From the NCBI GenBank assembly GCA_035388225.1, contig DAOOPM010000007.1, positions 62,001 to 126,000 on the forward strand: a stretch of 64,000 nucleotides of DNA, written 5' to 3'. Positions 1 to 9,786 of this stretch are shown here, in pieces. The stretch's first letter is position 1. Every line of letters begins with the position of its first letter. The notes beneath the pieces are model-generated. The model did not search any database. It was given only the letters and a program-made list of their open reading frames with translations, and had not been told where the DNA came from. The DNA is from SB25 sp029560875. Lineage in GTDB: Bacteria; Bacteroidota; Bacteroidia; Bacteroidales; Tenuifilaceae. A program made the translations under genes and the position numbers.

Positions 1-3000
1 ACGCTCATCGGGAAGCGCATAGGCAGTTTGGGCAACAACAGGTATTTGTGGATATTTTGTTTTTATTCGTTGAGTGGCTTCTAGGCCATCCATTACGGGC
101 ATCTTGATATCCATAAGAACTAACTTAACAGCACTATTTGCTTCAACAATTTCCAGAGCCTCTACTCCATTGTTGGCTAAAAGTACCTTAGCATTAGCGC
201 TCTCCAATGCCCTTCGAAGCAGCAACTTGTTAATATTATCGTCCTCGGCTAATAAAATTGAAGCTCCTCCAAAATCAAATTTTTCGGGAGTCTCATCGTC
301 TCGCTTTACAGTTTCAAATCCGTCCATTGCTTTAATATTTGGTATTGTAAACGTAAATGTTGCTCCTTTTCCTATATCGCTATTTACCCAAATTTCGCCA
401 CCCAGCATCTCTACTAGCGATTTAGAGATTGACAGACCTAAACCAGTTCCCTTCATTGAGTTTGGGTTTGCATCCTCTATTTGCCTAAACCTGTCAAATA
501 TTAAACCTTGATTCTCCTTTGCAATTCCAATTCCAGTATCCTTTACCCAAATTTTCAGGTGCTTGCTATTTTCACTAACCCCAACCTCAATAAAACCTCG
601 TTTAGTAAACTTAATTGCGTTGTTTACTAGATTGCTTAATATTTGAGCAATTTTAGTTTGGTCGGAGAGAATAACCAAACTACTATCGATTTCTGAATTT
701 AACTTTAATTCAACATTTTTTTGATTGGCTAGAGCCGAGAAAATGGTCGTAGTTCTTTCTACAACATCCATTATTGATACTGGTTCGTGACTAAGCGTAA
801 CCTGACCAGCCTCAATCTTGGAGATGTCAATTATATCGTTAATTATTGCCAGCAACTGGTTGCTAGATGTAGCTATAATATCGCAATACTTGGTAACCTG
901 CTCATCTACATTGTTTGTTTGCTTAAGAAGCTGGCAAAATCCAACAATGCCATTCATTGGCGTACGAATTTCGTGACTCATATTTGCCAAGAACGAAGAC
1001 TTGAGCCTATCACTTTCCTGTGCCTTCTCGGTTGCTTCAATTAACTTTTCATTAATCTCACGGATTCTTTGATTGCTTTCTGATAGTTCTTCGTTAAGAG
1101 CAATATACTCCTCGTTTTGCTCCTTAAGTCTTCGGTCATTTTCAACAATTTGCTCCTCAGCCAATCGTCTTTCTGTAATATCTCGCGCTACGGCATATAC
1201 CAAATTGTTATCTAAAAACGAGCGCCACTCAATCCACCTATAATCGCCCTGCTTTGTAAAGTATCGATTGGTAAAATTCAATACCCTACCCTTATCCGAG
1301 AGTTCATTAACGGCAAAGCTTGTAGACTCAATATCATCGGGATGAATAAAATCAAAAAATCTTTTTCCTTCTAACTCTTCCAAGCTGTAGCCTAGTAGGT
1401 TGCTCCATTCCGGATTAACTTTGCGCAAATACCCCTGTAAGTCGGCTATACAAAGCAAATCCAAACTGTTATTAAAATATCGTTCCAACTCTTCGGATTT
1501 CTGCTCAACCTCAATTTCGGCATTTATTCTTGAAGTTATATCGTAAGCAACACCCAACACATTTTTCACCTTATTGTTTTCATCAAAAACCGGGGTGAAA
1601 ACTGTATTAAAATATATGTCGCCTACTTTAAGGTCTAGCTTTACAGAGAATCCATTTAACGATTTTTTTGAAGATTCTATTATTTCAGGGAAATCCCTAT
1701 AAACATCAAATACCGACAAACCTACTACCTGACCTGGCTTTAGACCGAGCTTAGCCAACCCTAATCCTTCCGATAAGGTAAATATTCCATTCTTATCCAG
1801 CATGAAAAATACCATTGGATTCTCGGTTATAACAGTCCGGAACTTTTGCTCGCTAAGTTCAAGCTGTTCCCTCTCCTTCATTAACTGGGAGATATCTGTT
1901 AGAATCACCACAGCCATTCTGGGTTCAACTTGAAAGGCTCTGATTTCAAAATAAAACTGAACATTATCTTTTATTATGCTGAACAAATCAATTCGAAAAT
2001 CTTCGCCCTCCAATGCTGTACTCAATAATTTTGAAAGCAGTTTGTCTTCACTCAATAAGGGAATAGTTTCTGTGAATTTTGCGTCACTAACAACACCCTC
2101 TCCAAACCCAAAAACTTTTTGCGCAGAACTGTTATAGTTCTTTATGTAAATATTATCATCGGGCTTAACCTCGATAAAAATGATAGGCATTGGAGATTTT
2201 TCTACTATACTCTTGTATAAAGTCTCACTCAACCTCAACTTACTCTCAATATCTTTTCTATAACTTATATCCCTTATTAGCGCCCAGAAGCCATCAAAAT
2301 CTCCATCCAAATTCGTAACAATGTATGTCCTCAACTCAACAGGAATAGAAGTTCCATCTTTCCTAGTATACTCTTTTTCATACAAATCGGAATAACCTCT
2401 TTCAAGTACTTGATTTTCGATAATCTCCTTCTCTATTTCGCACCACTTTGGGGAAGTAAGGTCGTTGTATGTCAAATTAATAATCTCATCACTAGTGTAA
2501 CCAACCAAATTAAGAAACGCATCATTGAATTCAATTATCTTTCCTAGCTTATTTACCCGGGCATAAGAATCGAGCATTCCTTGGTGAAGCAATTCTAATC
2601 TTCGCTCCAAAGAAGTTTTTAAAATTGTAGTATTTCTCCATTCGGTTATATCAACACCAGTAAAAAGTATTTCTAAAATTCGGTCGGTTTCATCCGCAAT
2701 TTTACAGTCCCACGATAACCAAACGGACTTTCCATCTTTACTAATGATTTCTGAATCAAAACGTCCTTGACATTTATTTTCGCTAGAATCAATAATACAA
2801 GCAATTCTTCTATTAGCATCACATTCCTTATTAAAAACCAAACCAACTGCTTGCTTGCCATTAATTTCGTGAAATGTAACACCTAGTAAACCAAGCAAAT
2901 ATTTGTTAGCATAGGTAATCCTCCCCAAGTAATCAACCCTTAAAACCGCCCCAGATACCCGCTCAAGCAAAAAATTGTAGTTATCCTCAACCTGCCTATA

Positions 3001-3573
3001 ACGGGTATCAGACACCGAGTTCCTTTTGTGAAACTCAACTAGAGTAAAAATATAAAGTGTTAATGCGGAGATTAAGTTGTATAAAATCAACTTAAACCAT
3101 CCGGTATTATCCAATAACAAATAATTGAAGGTTGAAAAGAGTGAAAGTAGTTGAACGGAAACTGAAAACACTATCAACAGCCATGTGTGCCTTGTCAGTA
3201 TTCTATTTGTGGATAATTGATTAAGAGTGATTCCTAAAAATGATGCAAAAGCGAAACCCAGAAACACTTCCAAACGTGCATCGTCAAAAAAAAGAAAAGT
3301 AAAAACTGGTACTCCTATGAATAAATTGATTAATAAAGGTATTGCTCCGCAATAGAATCCAATTAAACTAAATAAAACTATAAGACAAAAATCAACGTTT
3401 ATAACATCAAAATATGAACCAACAAAAACTAAAAATAATAAAACAAATAAGTAAAGAGAGGCTCTGAACCATTTACCAAATCGTTTATATGCAGGAAACC
3501 AATAATTTATCAGGTAAACTGCACACAGGATAAGCAAAAGTGAAATTATGTTTGAGCCATAAACTTTTTCCAC
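1..3573 (-). CDS. Hybrid sensor histidine kinase, five PAS domains (3' end outside window)
   Basis: This is a membrane-bound hybrid two-component kinase. The frame is open from a GTG at 3573 (an in-frame stop lies 12 bases upstream) to the left edge, about 1191 residues. Residues 1-170 are a run of hydrophobic segments, giving an integral-membrane input module. Five PAS-like domains follow, at roughly residues 190-310, 315-440, 445-560, 565-680 and 685-810. A coiled linker leads to the HisKA box NMSHEIRTPMNG, with phosphoacceptor His867. The ATPase domain shows N-box NLVNNAIKFT, G1 DTGIGI and G2 GTGLGLSI. A receiver domain ends the visible part, with phospho-acceptor Asp1155 in LMDIKMP. What it senses cannot be told from sequence. 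The receiver is incomplete, and an HPt domain could lie beyond the edge. Confidence 0.93.
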   Translation of the reverse strand, partial: MEKVYGSNIISLLLILCAVYLINYWFPAYKRFGKWFRASLYLFVLLFLVFVGSYFDVINVDFCLIVLFSLIGFYCGAIPLLINLFIGVPVFTFLFFDDARLEVFLGFAFASFLGITLNQLSTNRILTRHTWLLIVFSVSVQLLSLFSTFNYLLLDNTGWFKLILYNLISALTLYIFTLVEFHKRNSVSDTRYRQVEDNYNFLLERVSGAVLRVDYLGRITYANKYLLGLLGVTFHEINGKQAVGLVFNKECDANRRIACIIDSSENKCQGRFDSEIISKDGKSVWLSWDCKIADETDRILEILFTGVDITEWRNTTILKTSLERRLELLHQGMLDSYARVNKLGKIIEFNDAFLNLVGYTSDEIINLTYNDLTSPKWCEIEKEIIENQVLERGYSDLYEKEYTRKDGTSIPVELRTYIVTNLDGDFDGFWALIRDISYRKDIESKLRLSETLYKSIVEKSPMPIIFIEVKPDDNIYIKNYNSSAQKVFGFGEGVVSDAKFTETIPLLSEDKLLSKLLSTALEGEDFRIDLFSIIKDNVQFYFEIRAFQVEPRMAVVILTDISQLMKEREQLELSEQKFRTVITENPMVFFMLDKNGIFTLSEGLGLAKLGLKPGQVVGLSVFDVYRDFPEIIESSKKSLNGFSVKLDLKVGDIYFNTVFTPVFDENNKVKNVLGVAYDITSRINAEIEVEQKSEELERYFNNSLDLLCIADLQGYLRKVNPEWSNLLGYSLEELEGKRFFDFIHPDDIESTSFAVNELSDKGRVLNFTNRYFTKQGDYRWIEWRSFLDNNLVYAVARDITERRLAEEQIVENDRRLKEQNEEYIALNEELSESNQRIREINEKLIEATEKAQESDRLKSSFLANMSHEIRTPMNGIVGFCQLLKQTNNVDEQVTKYCDIIATSSNQLLAIINDIIDISKIEAGQVTLSHEPVSIMDVVERTTTIFSALANQKNVELKLNSEIDSSLVILSDQTKIAQILSNLVNNAIKFTKRGFIEVGVSENSKHLKIWVKDTGIGIAKENQGLIFDRFRQIEDANPNSMKGTGLGLSISKSLVEMLGGEIWVNSDIGKGATFTFTIPNIKAMDGFETVKRDDETPEKFDFGGASILLAEDDNINKLLLRRALESANAKVLLANNGVEALEIVEANSAVKLVLMDIKMPVMDGLEATQRIKTKYPQIPVVAQTAYALPDER

Positions 3574-3748
3574 AGCACTCTTTTATACCAAATTTAATGT
3601 TTTTTAGCAGGATTACAAGTTGGTACAGTACAAATTTTGACAAGAATGTTAAAATATTTTATTATTGATTTACAGCAACTTAAAAATTGTTTAACTGTTT
3701 TTAAAAAATTTTTTCGCTCTAAAAAGAACAACGTGTTAATACTTAATA

Positions 3749-3756
3749 TAGATTTG
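3749..3756 (+). promoter_or_regulatory. Candidate -7 box for the lipoprotein gene
   Basis: The octamer TAGATTTG matches the Bacteroidota -7 consensus TAnnTTTG, about 80 bases upstream of the lipoprotein ATG at 3837. No clear TTTG -33 element sits 19-21 bases upstream. The assignment therefore rests on one box in an AT-rich 263-base intergenic stretch and is tentative. Confidence 0.3.
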
Positions 3757-3836
3757 CACTGATTTTAGAAATGAACATTACTAATCAAATTTATTTTATA
3801 AGTTTTATTTTTTAATTAAACCCAAACAAAACGATT

Positions 3837-4433
3837 ATGAAGAACAAGATTTTACTTGGATTCGCAGCCCTTACAATGGTTGCTTTTCTTTCTAGCTGTG
3901 GTAAAGTTCCACAAGAAAAAATTGATGCTGCTAACGCTGCTATTGATTCTGCTAAAATGGTAGAAGCTGATGTTTATGCTGCTGCTGAATTTACTGCTAT
4001 TCAAGATTCAATGAACGCTGTTATGGCTGACATCGAAGTTCAAAAATCAAAACTTTTCAAGAAATTCAAACCAGCTAGTGAAAAACTAGACAGAATTCTT
4101 GAGATGACAAAACAAGCTCAAGCTAATGCAATTACTAAAAAAGAAGAAGTAAAAGTTGAAGTTGAAGGTCTTATGACTGAAATGACTACTCTTCTTGAGG
4201 AAAACACCAAATTAATGAAGAAAGCTCCACGTGGTAAAGAAGGTGCTGCTGTTCTTGAGCAAATCAAAACCGAGATGACTGCTATTGAGGCTTCTGTAGC
4301 TGAGGCTAAAGGTATGTACGATGCTGGTAAATATATGGATGCTTCTAACAAAATTAAAGCAGCTAAAGATAGCGCTACCAGAATCAACACCGAATTAAAC
4401 GATGCTATTGCTAAAGTTAAAGGCAAAAGATAG
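3837..4433 (+). CDS. Small alpha-helical lipoprotein
   Basis: A 198-residue lipoprotein of unknown function. Residues 1-20 form a lipoprotein signal peptide (charged MKNK, hydrophobic core), with lipobox LSSC and lipidated Cys21. The rest is rich in Ala, Lys, Glu and Met and predicts as long amphipathic helices (DAANAAIDSAK, AEAKGMYDAGKY). This resembles DUF4398-like helical-hairpin lipoproteins and the helical ectodomain of the next gene. The very regular Ala/Glu/Lys codons suggest high expression. It is followed at once by a strong rho-independent terminator, so it is probably a single-gene transcript. It may have an envelope role together with the L,D-transpeptidases downstream, but that rests only on proximity. 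Confidence 0.85.
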   Translation: MKNKILLGFAALTMVAFLSSCGKVPQEKIDAANAAIDSAKMVEADVYAAAEFTAIQDSMNAVMADIEVQKSKLFKKFKPASEKLDRILEMTKQAQANAITKKEEVKVEVEGLMTEMTTLLEENTKLMKKAPRGKEGAAVLEQIKTEMTAIEASVAEAKGMYDAGKYMDASNKIKAAKDSATRINTELNDAIAKVKGKR

Positions 4434-4456
4434 TATTTAGTTCAAGATTTTTTGAT

Positions 4457-4486
4457 ATCCCCGGGTATAATCCCGGGGATTTTTTT
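4457..4486 (+). terminator. Rho-independent terminator after the lipoprotein gene
   Basis: A perfect 9-bp GC-rich stem (ATCCCCGGG with CCCGGGGAT), a six-base loop and a run of seven T follow the lipoprotein stop by 23 bases. It also shows that a TTG at 4452, inside this hairpin, is not the start of the next gene. Confidence 0.92.
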
Positions 4487-4502
4487 AGATATTTGCAGCA
4501 TT

Positions 4503-5642
4503 ATGAGCCGATTATTTAAACGTATTCTTTTTATCTCGATTGTTTTTGCCTTTTTGGCAAGCCTTTTCGCTCTGTTTGTTTATTTAATACCCAAGCCTCC
4601 CGTTGGTGAAATTGAATATGCCCTTGCATCACTGCAACAAGCATCAAAGTCCAAAGCCCAACGATACTCAAAGAAACAATATGCAGAGGCCAAAGCACTC
4701 TACGACTCTTCTATGGTTCATTGGAACCGTCAAAATGATAAGTTTATTCTATTTAGGGATTACGAGAAAGTTAAGAGTTTTGCCAAAAAATCGGCCGAAA
4801 TAGCAAAAAAAGCCTCAAAAAGTTCTACAAAGCGCTCTAAAAACCTCGTTATTGTTGTTAAAGAAAAAATTGAATCGTTGAATAGCCTAATCGTTAATGT
4901 AAATAAGCTATTCAATCTACTTCCTTTACCCAGCGAAGTTCGAAACAACATCTCGAACGGCAGAATGCTACTACGAGAATCGGAACTAGATTTTGAGAAA
5001 GGAGACTACCTCAAAGCCGAAACCAAAATAAATAAAGCTGAAGACCTTCTGCTATCATCGTACAAAAGAACTTTCGATGATTTGGAGGAGTACTTTAGCT
5101 CCCAACCATACTGGAAAAAATTGGTGAACAGCACCATTGAAAACACCAAGAAAAATCAATCTACCGCAATTATTGTGGATAAATTTGCCCGTAAACTTTA
5201 CATATACCAAGCAGGTGTAAAAAAATACACCTACGATGCAGAGTTCGGGAAGAACTGGATGGGACGCAAGCGCCTTAAAGGTGATAAAGCAACTCCTGAG
5301 GGTATATACCTTGTAAAAACGCGAATTCCATCTAACAAAACAAAATATTTTAGAGCACTACTACTTAACTACCCCAACCCTGAAGATATTGAAAGATTCA
5401 ACAAGGACAAAGCCGCTGGCCGATTACCCCGCAATGCTCACATTGGTAACCTAATTGAGATTCACGGTGATGGAGGAAAAGGGACAGATTGGACCGATGG
5501 ATGTGTTGCGCTACACGATTCCGATATGCTTAAAGTTTATAACCTAATACAAGTTGGAACACCCGTTGTTATTGTGGGTTCAATCCTCGATTTCAACAGT
5601 ATTGCAAGTAATTATAACCTAAAGAGAATTCCAAGGAGCTAG
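4503..5642 (+). CDS. L,D-transpeptidase (YkuD) with helical N-terminal ectodomain
   Basis: A 379-residue membrane-anchored enzyme, predicted to form 3-3 peptidoglycan cross-links or attach proteins to the wall in the periplasm. I take the ATG at 4503, because the longer TTG frame runs through the preceding terminator. Residues 1-30 form one transmembrane anchor. Residues 35-200 are a Lys/Glu-rich helical region with repeats like those in substrate-binding helical lipoproteins. The C-terminal YkuD domain (about 215-365) carries HGDGG with His321 and the TDGC motif with catalytic Cys334. It lies 3 bases upstream of a second YkuD gene, so the two are probably co-transcribed. Family assignment is firm; the exact substrate is unknown. 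Confidence 0.9.
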   Translation: MSRLFKRILFISIVFAFLASLFALFVYLIPKPPVGEIEYALASLQQASKSKAQRYSKKQYAEAKALYDSSMVHWNRQNDKFILFRDYEKVKSFAKKSAEIAKKASKSSTKRSKNLVIVVKEKIESLNSLIVNVNKLFNLLPLPSEVRNNISNGRMLLRESELDFEKGDYLKAETKINKAEDLLLSSYKRTFDDLEEYFSSQPYWKKLVNSTIENTKKNQSTAIIVDKFARKLYIYQAGVKKYTYDAEFGKNWMGRKRLKGDKATPEGIYLVKTRIPSNKTKYFRALLLNYPNPEDIERFNKDKAAGRLPRNAHIGNLIEIHGDGGKGTDWTDGCVALHDSDMLKVYNLIQVGTPVVIVGSILDFNSIASNYNLKRIPRS

Positions 5643-5645
5643 TTT

Positions 5646-6353
5646 ATGGAACAAGTTACAGATAATAATGCTAAAGTTGAAGTTGAAAAGAAACGGCCTG
5701 TTCTTCGGTTCTTTATTGGGTTATCAATCACTTTAACCTCCATTTTACTAATTGTAGTGTTCGTTCTTTATGCACTTTCGGGTATTAAAGAAAGCTACCT
5801 TGGTATGAATAAAAACTCTGCTGCCGATACAGCAAGCTTGAACCAGAAACAAATTGCCAAGTTGGATAATCTTATAAAGAAGAATTCCCAAAAGTTTTAC
5901 AACCTAACTCCTAGTCAGCCTTATTTTATTGTTAACACCACCTACAACCGCTTTAAACTTTACAAGAATAAGAAACAAATTCGCGAAGGATTTTGTAGTA
6001 CAGGAAGTTACACCCTACTCAAAAGCCACGATAAACGCCAGTGGATTTTTAAAACACCAAAAGGCTTATATAAGATAATTGGTAAAGTAACCAATCCCGT
6101 ATGGCGCAGACCCGACTGGTCGTTTGTTGAGGAAGGCCTACCTATTCCATCGCAAAACGACCCAATCCGTTGGGAAGCAGGTGTACTTGGCGATTATGCC
6201 CTTAGCATTGGCGATGGCTACCTTATACACGGAACTATTTATAAGCGTTTCCTTGGTATGCCTGTAACGCACGGCTGTATAAGAATGAACGATGAGGATT
6301 TAGAGGCGGTTTACAAAACCCTCGATTTTGGTTCAAAGGTTTACATATTCTAG
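5646..6353 (+). CDS. L,D-transpeptidase (YkuD), second copy
   Basis: A 235-residue YkuD-family enzyme with one N-terminal transmembrane helix (about residues 21-47). The C-terminal catalytic domain has an upstream LIHGT and the active-site signature THGCIRM, with His209 and Cys211. It is not a close copy of its neighbour: it lacks the long helical ectodomain and has the classical HGxxxxxxxxxxxxHGCIR layout. The two may differ in substrate or timing. The gene starts 3 bases after the preceding stop, and the next gene starts 10 bases after it, which marks a three-gene envelope operon. Confidence 0.9.
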   Translation: MEQVTDNNAKVEVEKKRPVLRFFIGLSITLTSILLIVVFVLYALSGIKESYLGMNKNSAADTASLNQKQIAKLDNLIKKNSQKFYNLTPSQPYFIVNTTYNRFKLYKNKKQIREGFCSTGSYTLLKSHDKRQWIFKTPKGLYKIIGKVTNPVWRRPDWSFVEEGLPIPSQNDPIRWEAGVLGDYALSIGDGYLIHGTIYKRFLGMPVTHGCIRMNDEDLEAVYKTLDFGSKVYIF

Positions 6354-6363
6354 AATTGAAACA

Positions 6364-7140
6364 ATGAAAAGATTTAGAGTACTACTAATTATTTCAGCTT
6401 TACTGCTTGTGTTGATTATTTCGTTCATTTCAACATTCGAGATTCTTTCTGTAAACCAAGCGATTGAAGAGTTTAACGGCAAATTCTCAAGCGATGCAGA
6501 GAAGGCCGAATTCAGCTTCGTTTCCACATCTGACTCCTCAATTATTGCAAAACAAGTTGAGTATGCATACATCAATGCTCAGTTTGAAGCATCAAAGTCG
6601 GACTCCATAAGCCTTACTCTAAACTTTCTCGATAGCACAGCCAACTTAATGATTAAGGGCGTTGTGGTTCATTCCGCAAAGATTGAGAACTACCAGCTAA
6701 GCCGTTTTGTTGACGCAGTTGACCAGGTTGCGCTGTACAGGATGCTTTCGCTCCCATTGCAGGTAACTGGACATACATCAACTATAGCAAAGGTGCCTCT
6801 AATGGTTAAAATTGCCCCAAAGGATACCTCAGAGTACACTCCAGATGTTGTACCAGACACAACCGATATCGATGCGGTTAACTATATTTTCGAAACAAGT
6901 TCAGGAATCCAGCTCTACTTCTACGAAAGTAATCCACGTGAGTCGGCAGATGGTTTAAAGCAATTTAAGTTCGATTTTATGGACAGAGTACAATCCGGAT
7001 ATGAACTATTTAAAGCCACATCAACTTTTAAGAAACCAGAATACCACCCTGAAATAAGAATTAAGCTAAAGAAACGCGATGCAAAAATGATATATAGAGC
7101 TTTACCCGAAAATGCATCGATTGTTCTGAAAATAAGGTGA
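6364..7140 (+). CDS. Membrane-anchored protein of unknown function
   Basis: A 258-residue protein with an N-terminal transmembrane segment (about residues 6-25) and a predicted periplasmic body. I chose the ATG at 6364 (MKRFRVLL). An earlier in-frame GTG-type start at 6328 would overlap the end of the transpeptidase gene and place polar residues ahead of the membrane segment. No recognised domain is seen; the body is mixed alpha/beta with many Ser/Asp. Position directly after two L,D-transpeptidases in one operon suggests a partner or assembly role in peptidoglycan cross-linking, by inference only. Confidence 0.75.
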   Translation: MKRFRVLLIISALLLVLIISFISTFEILSVNQAIEEFNGKFSSDAEKAEFSFVSTSDSSIIAKQVEYAYINAQFEASKSDSISLTLNFLDSTANLMIKGVVVHSAKIENYQLSRFVDAVDQVALYRMLSLPLQVTGHTSTIAKVPLMVKIAPKDTSEYTPDVVPDTTDIDAVNYIFETSSGIQLYFYESNPRESADGLKQFKFDFMDRVQSGYELFKATSTFKKPEYHPEIRIKLKKRDAKMIYRALPENASIVLKIR

Positions 7141-7248
7141 TAATACTAGTCGCATGACTTTCTGAGAAAGGTAAATCGCAAGCACACCGTAAAGCAAACT
7201 TTTTGCTTAAGTGTAACTTTTACTCCATATCAACAAAGAAACTTTTTG

Positions 7249-7256
7249 TACCTTTA
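7249..7256 (+). promoter_or_regulatory. Candidate -7 box for the helicase gene
   Basis: TACCTTTA matches seven of eight defined or free positions of the Bacteroidota -7 element TAnnTTTG and lies 24 bases before the ATG at 7280. No convincing TTTG -33 box is present at the right spacing, so it is tentative. Confidence 0.35.
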
Positions 7257-7279
7257 TTCCTATCAATAGCAATTCAGAA

Positions 7280-9781
7280 ATGGAGTATATAGAGAACCTG
7301 CAGCTTAAGCAAGCGTTCGATTTTATTCAGTACACCGGAAAAAATATCTTTTTAACGGGAAAGGCTGGAACGGGCAAAACCACTTTCCTTAAACATATCA
7401 AGGAGGTTTCGCCAAAACGTATGATTGTGGTTGCACCAACTGGTGTTGCCGCCATTAATGCAGGTGGAGTAACTATTCACTCATTCTTTCAAATGCCCTT
7501 TGGGCCACACATACCCGTAACAAATAGTCAATTCAACCCATTCGATGAGGAGCCACAAACTGCATCGCGGAATGGAGTGCAAAAGTTTAGCCGGGAGAAA
7601 ATCAACATTATCAAAAGCCTCGACCTACTTGTAATTGATGAAATTAGTATGGTTCGTGCGGATTTGCTCGATGGAATTGATGAGGTGCTCCGGAGGTACC
7701 GCAACCACAGCAAGCCTTTTGGTGGTATTCAACTTCTGATGATAGGCGATATTCAGCAATTGGCTCCAATTGCAAAGGACGATGAGTGGGAAATACTTAA
7801 ACGCTACTACGATACGGTTTACTTTTTCAGCAGCAAAGCGCTTAGGCAAACTGCCTACATTAGCATTGAGTTGAAGCATATTTTCCGCCAAAGCGATAGG
7901 GAGTTCATTGACATCCTCAACAAAGTACGCGACAATAGAATTGACAACGAAACACTTAACATCCTCAACAAGCGCTATATTCCCAATATCAACAAGGATG
8001 ATAACGATGGTTACATCACGCTTACAACACACAACCACCAATCGCAAAGGATTAACGACTCCAAGCTACAGAAACTGAAAAGTAAACTGCACACCTTCAA
8101 GGCTGTTGTAAAAGGCGAATTTCCGGAGTACTCCTACCCTACCGATTACGAATTGCAGCTAAAAGTTGGCGCTCAGGTGATGTTTGTAAAAAACGACTCA
8201 TCGTTCGAGAAACTTTACTATAACGGCAAAATAGGGACTATTGTTGATATTGATGATGATTTAATCCACGTTAAGTGCGAGGGCGATTCCAATGATATTG
8301 CCGTTACAATGGTTGAGTGGCAAAACTACAAGTACACAATAAACGATGAAACCAGTGAGATAAGCGAAACAGTTATTGGTTCATTCATCCAATACCCACT
8401 TAAATTGGCCTGGGCAATAACAATCCATAAGAGTCAAGGTTTAACCTTTGAGAAGGCCATTATTGATGCTAGTTCGGCCTTTGCGCACGGACAAGTTTAC
8501 GTTGCACTTAGCCGTTGTAAAACCATTGAGGGAATGATTCTCAGTTCACCGCTATCAACCCAATGCATTAAGAACGATAGCACTGTGCTGGAATTCTCGC
8601 GTAGCGTTGAGCAAAATCCGCCCACCAAGGAGGTGCTTGTGGCTGCAAAAAATGAGTACCAGCAGCAACTAGTTGCCGAACTTTTTGATTTTAGCCCAAT
8701 TCAACGCCGATTGAACTACTGCATTAAACTCCTAAAGGATAACTACTCCGTTGTTTTTGGAGATATCCACGAACAATTCGAGCAGATGTCATCGTTGCTA
8801 AAGTCAGATATTGTTGAAGTAAATGATAGATTCAGCGTTCAACTGAATCAACTCCTTCGGCAAGGTATCGATATTGAAAAAAACGAAGCCTTGCAGGAAA
8901 GAATTGGGAAAGCCTGCGCCTACTACATCGATAAGATTGATACAATATTTGCCTATGTTTTGGGCAAAATATCGATTGAAACAGACAATAAAGCAGTTCG
9001 CAAAACAATTGTCACTGCAACGGATAAGCTCCATACCGAAATACTGATTAAATTGGCCTGCTTGGATGTTTGCAAAAATGGTTTTAATGTTAAGGATTAC
9101 GTTAACACTAAAGCCAAGGCTTCTATTGAAAAACCAGAGCACAAATCATCGAAACAAAAGCAGGAAGGGGCAGAACAAATCCCAACCGAAAATCAAGCGT
9201 TGGCCGATAGGCTTAAAGCTTGGCGAACCGAAAAGTTCAACAGCCTGAATGTACCAGCCTATGTAATTCTACCACAAAAAGCCCTTGTGGAACTGGTTAA
9301 GCATCAGCCCTACACTGCAACTCAACTTAAATCTGTAAAGGGTTTTGGGAAAACGAGAATTGCACAGTTTGGCGAGGAGATACTTGAGATAATTGTGAAC
9401 TATAGGAACGAAAACGGAATGTCCACTGAGCCTCAAATTGAAGAGGAAACCCAAAAGCCGAAAAAGGAAAAGGTTGATTCAAAAAAAGCCAGCTACGATA
9501 TGTTTATGGCAGGTATGTCGTTTGAAATGATTGCCAAGGAGCGCCAAATGGCAATTACCACAATTGAAGGACACATTGCCCATTACGTTAGAACCGGAGA
9601 AATTGATGTAACCCGATTGGTTAGTCCGCACAAAATTGAACTTATATCGAACTACTTTTTGAATGCCGATAGCCTAATGCTTGGCCCAGCCAAAGAGGCT
9701 TTAGATAACGATATTACGTACAGCGATTTAAGAATGGTGCTAAGTTATCTGCAGCACAAAGGAATGGTTAGGGCAAACTGA
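7280..9781 (+). CDS. PIF1/RecD-like helicase with HRDC and HTH domains
   Basis: An 833-residue SF1B-type DNA helicase. The N-terminal half has Walker A GKAGTGKTT (residues 27-35), Walker B LLVIDEISM (about 115-123) and the GDIQQLAPI motif. The late helicase motif AITIHKSQGLTFEKA and VALSRC place it with PIF1/TraA-type enzymes. Around residues 635-710 is an HRDC-like nucleic-acid-binding domain (KAWRTEKFNSLNVPAYVILP). About 735-790 is a helix-turn-helix (HTH_40-like) segment. This architecture is common in Bacteroidota and is usually annotated as a helix-turn-helix or AAA ATPase protein. It probably acts in replication or repair. The next genes downstream on the other strand are also repair-related. 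Confidence 0.88.
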   Translation: MEYIENLQLKQAFDFIQYTGKNIFLTGKAGTGKTTFLKHIKEVSPKRMIVVAPTGVAAINAGGVTIHSFFQMPFGPHIPVTNSQFNPFDEEPQTASRNGVQKFSREKINIIKSLDLLVIDEISMVRADLLDGIDEVLRRYRNHSKPFGGIQLLMIGDIQQLAPIAKDDEWEILKRYYDTVYFFSSKALRQTAYISIELKHIFRQSDREFIDILNKVRDNRIDNETLNILNKRYIPNINKDDNDGYITLTTHNHQSQRINDSKLQKLKSKLHTFKAVVKGEFPEYSYPTDYELQLKVGAQVMFVKNDSSFEKLYYNGKIGTIVDIDDDLIHVKCEGDSNDIAVTMVEWQNYKYTINDETSEISETVIGSFIQYPLKLAWAITIHKSQGLTFEKAIIDASSAFAHGQVYVALSRCKTIEGMILSSPLSTQCIKNDSTVLEFSRSVEQNPPTKEVLVAAKNEYQQQLVAELFDFSPIQRRLNYCIKLLKDNYSVVFGDIHEQFEQMSSLLKSDIVEVNDRFSVQLNQLLRQGIDIEKNEALQERIGKACAYYIDKIDTIFAYVLGKISIETDNKAVRKTIVTATDKLHTEILIKLACLDVCKNGFNVKDYVNTKAKASIEKPEHKSSKQKQEGAEQIPTENQALADRLKAWRTEKFNSLNVPAYVILPQKALVELVKHQPYTATQLKSVKGFGKTRIAQFGEEILEIIVNYRNENGMSTEPQIEEETQKPKKEKVDSKKASYDMFMAGMSFEMIAKERQMAITTIEGHIAHYVRTGEIDVTRLVSPHKIELISNYFLNADSLMLGPAKEALDNDITYSDLRMVLSYLQHKGMVRAN

Positions 9782-9786
9782 TTGAC

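Noticed and set aside
4118..4426. Antisense frame across the lipoprotein gene
   Set aside because: It is a shadow of the regular Ala/Glu/Lys codons in the lipoprotein; no signal or family match.
4452..4502. TTG start giving 17 extra residues to the first L,D-transpeptidase
   Set aside because: This part lies inside the rho-independent terminator at 4457-4486 and would put non-signal residues before the membrane anchor. ATG at 4503 is better.
7192..7208. Hairpin AAGCAAA/TTTGCTT as terminator of the envelope operon
   Set aside because: Only 7 AT-rich pairs and no U-run afterwards. It may be a weak end structure but I cannot support a terminator.
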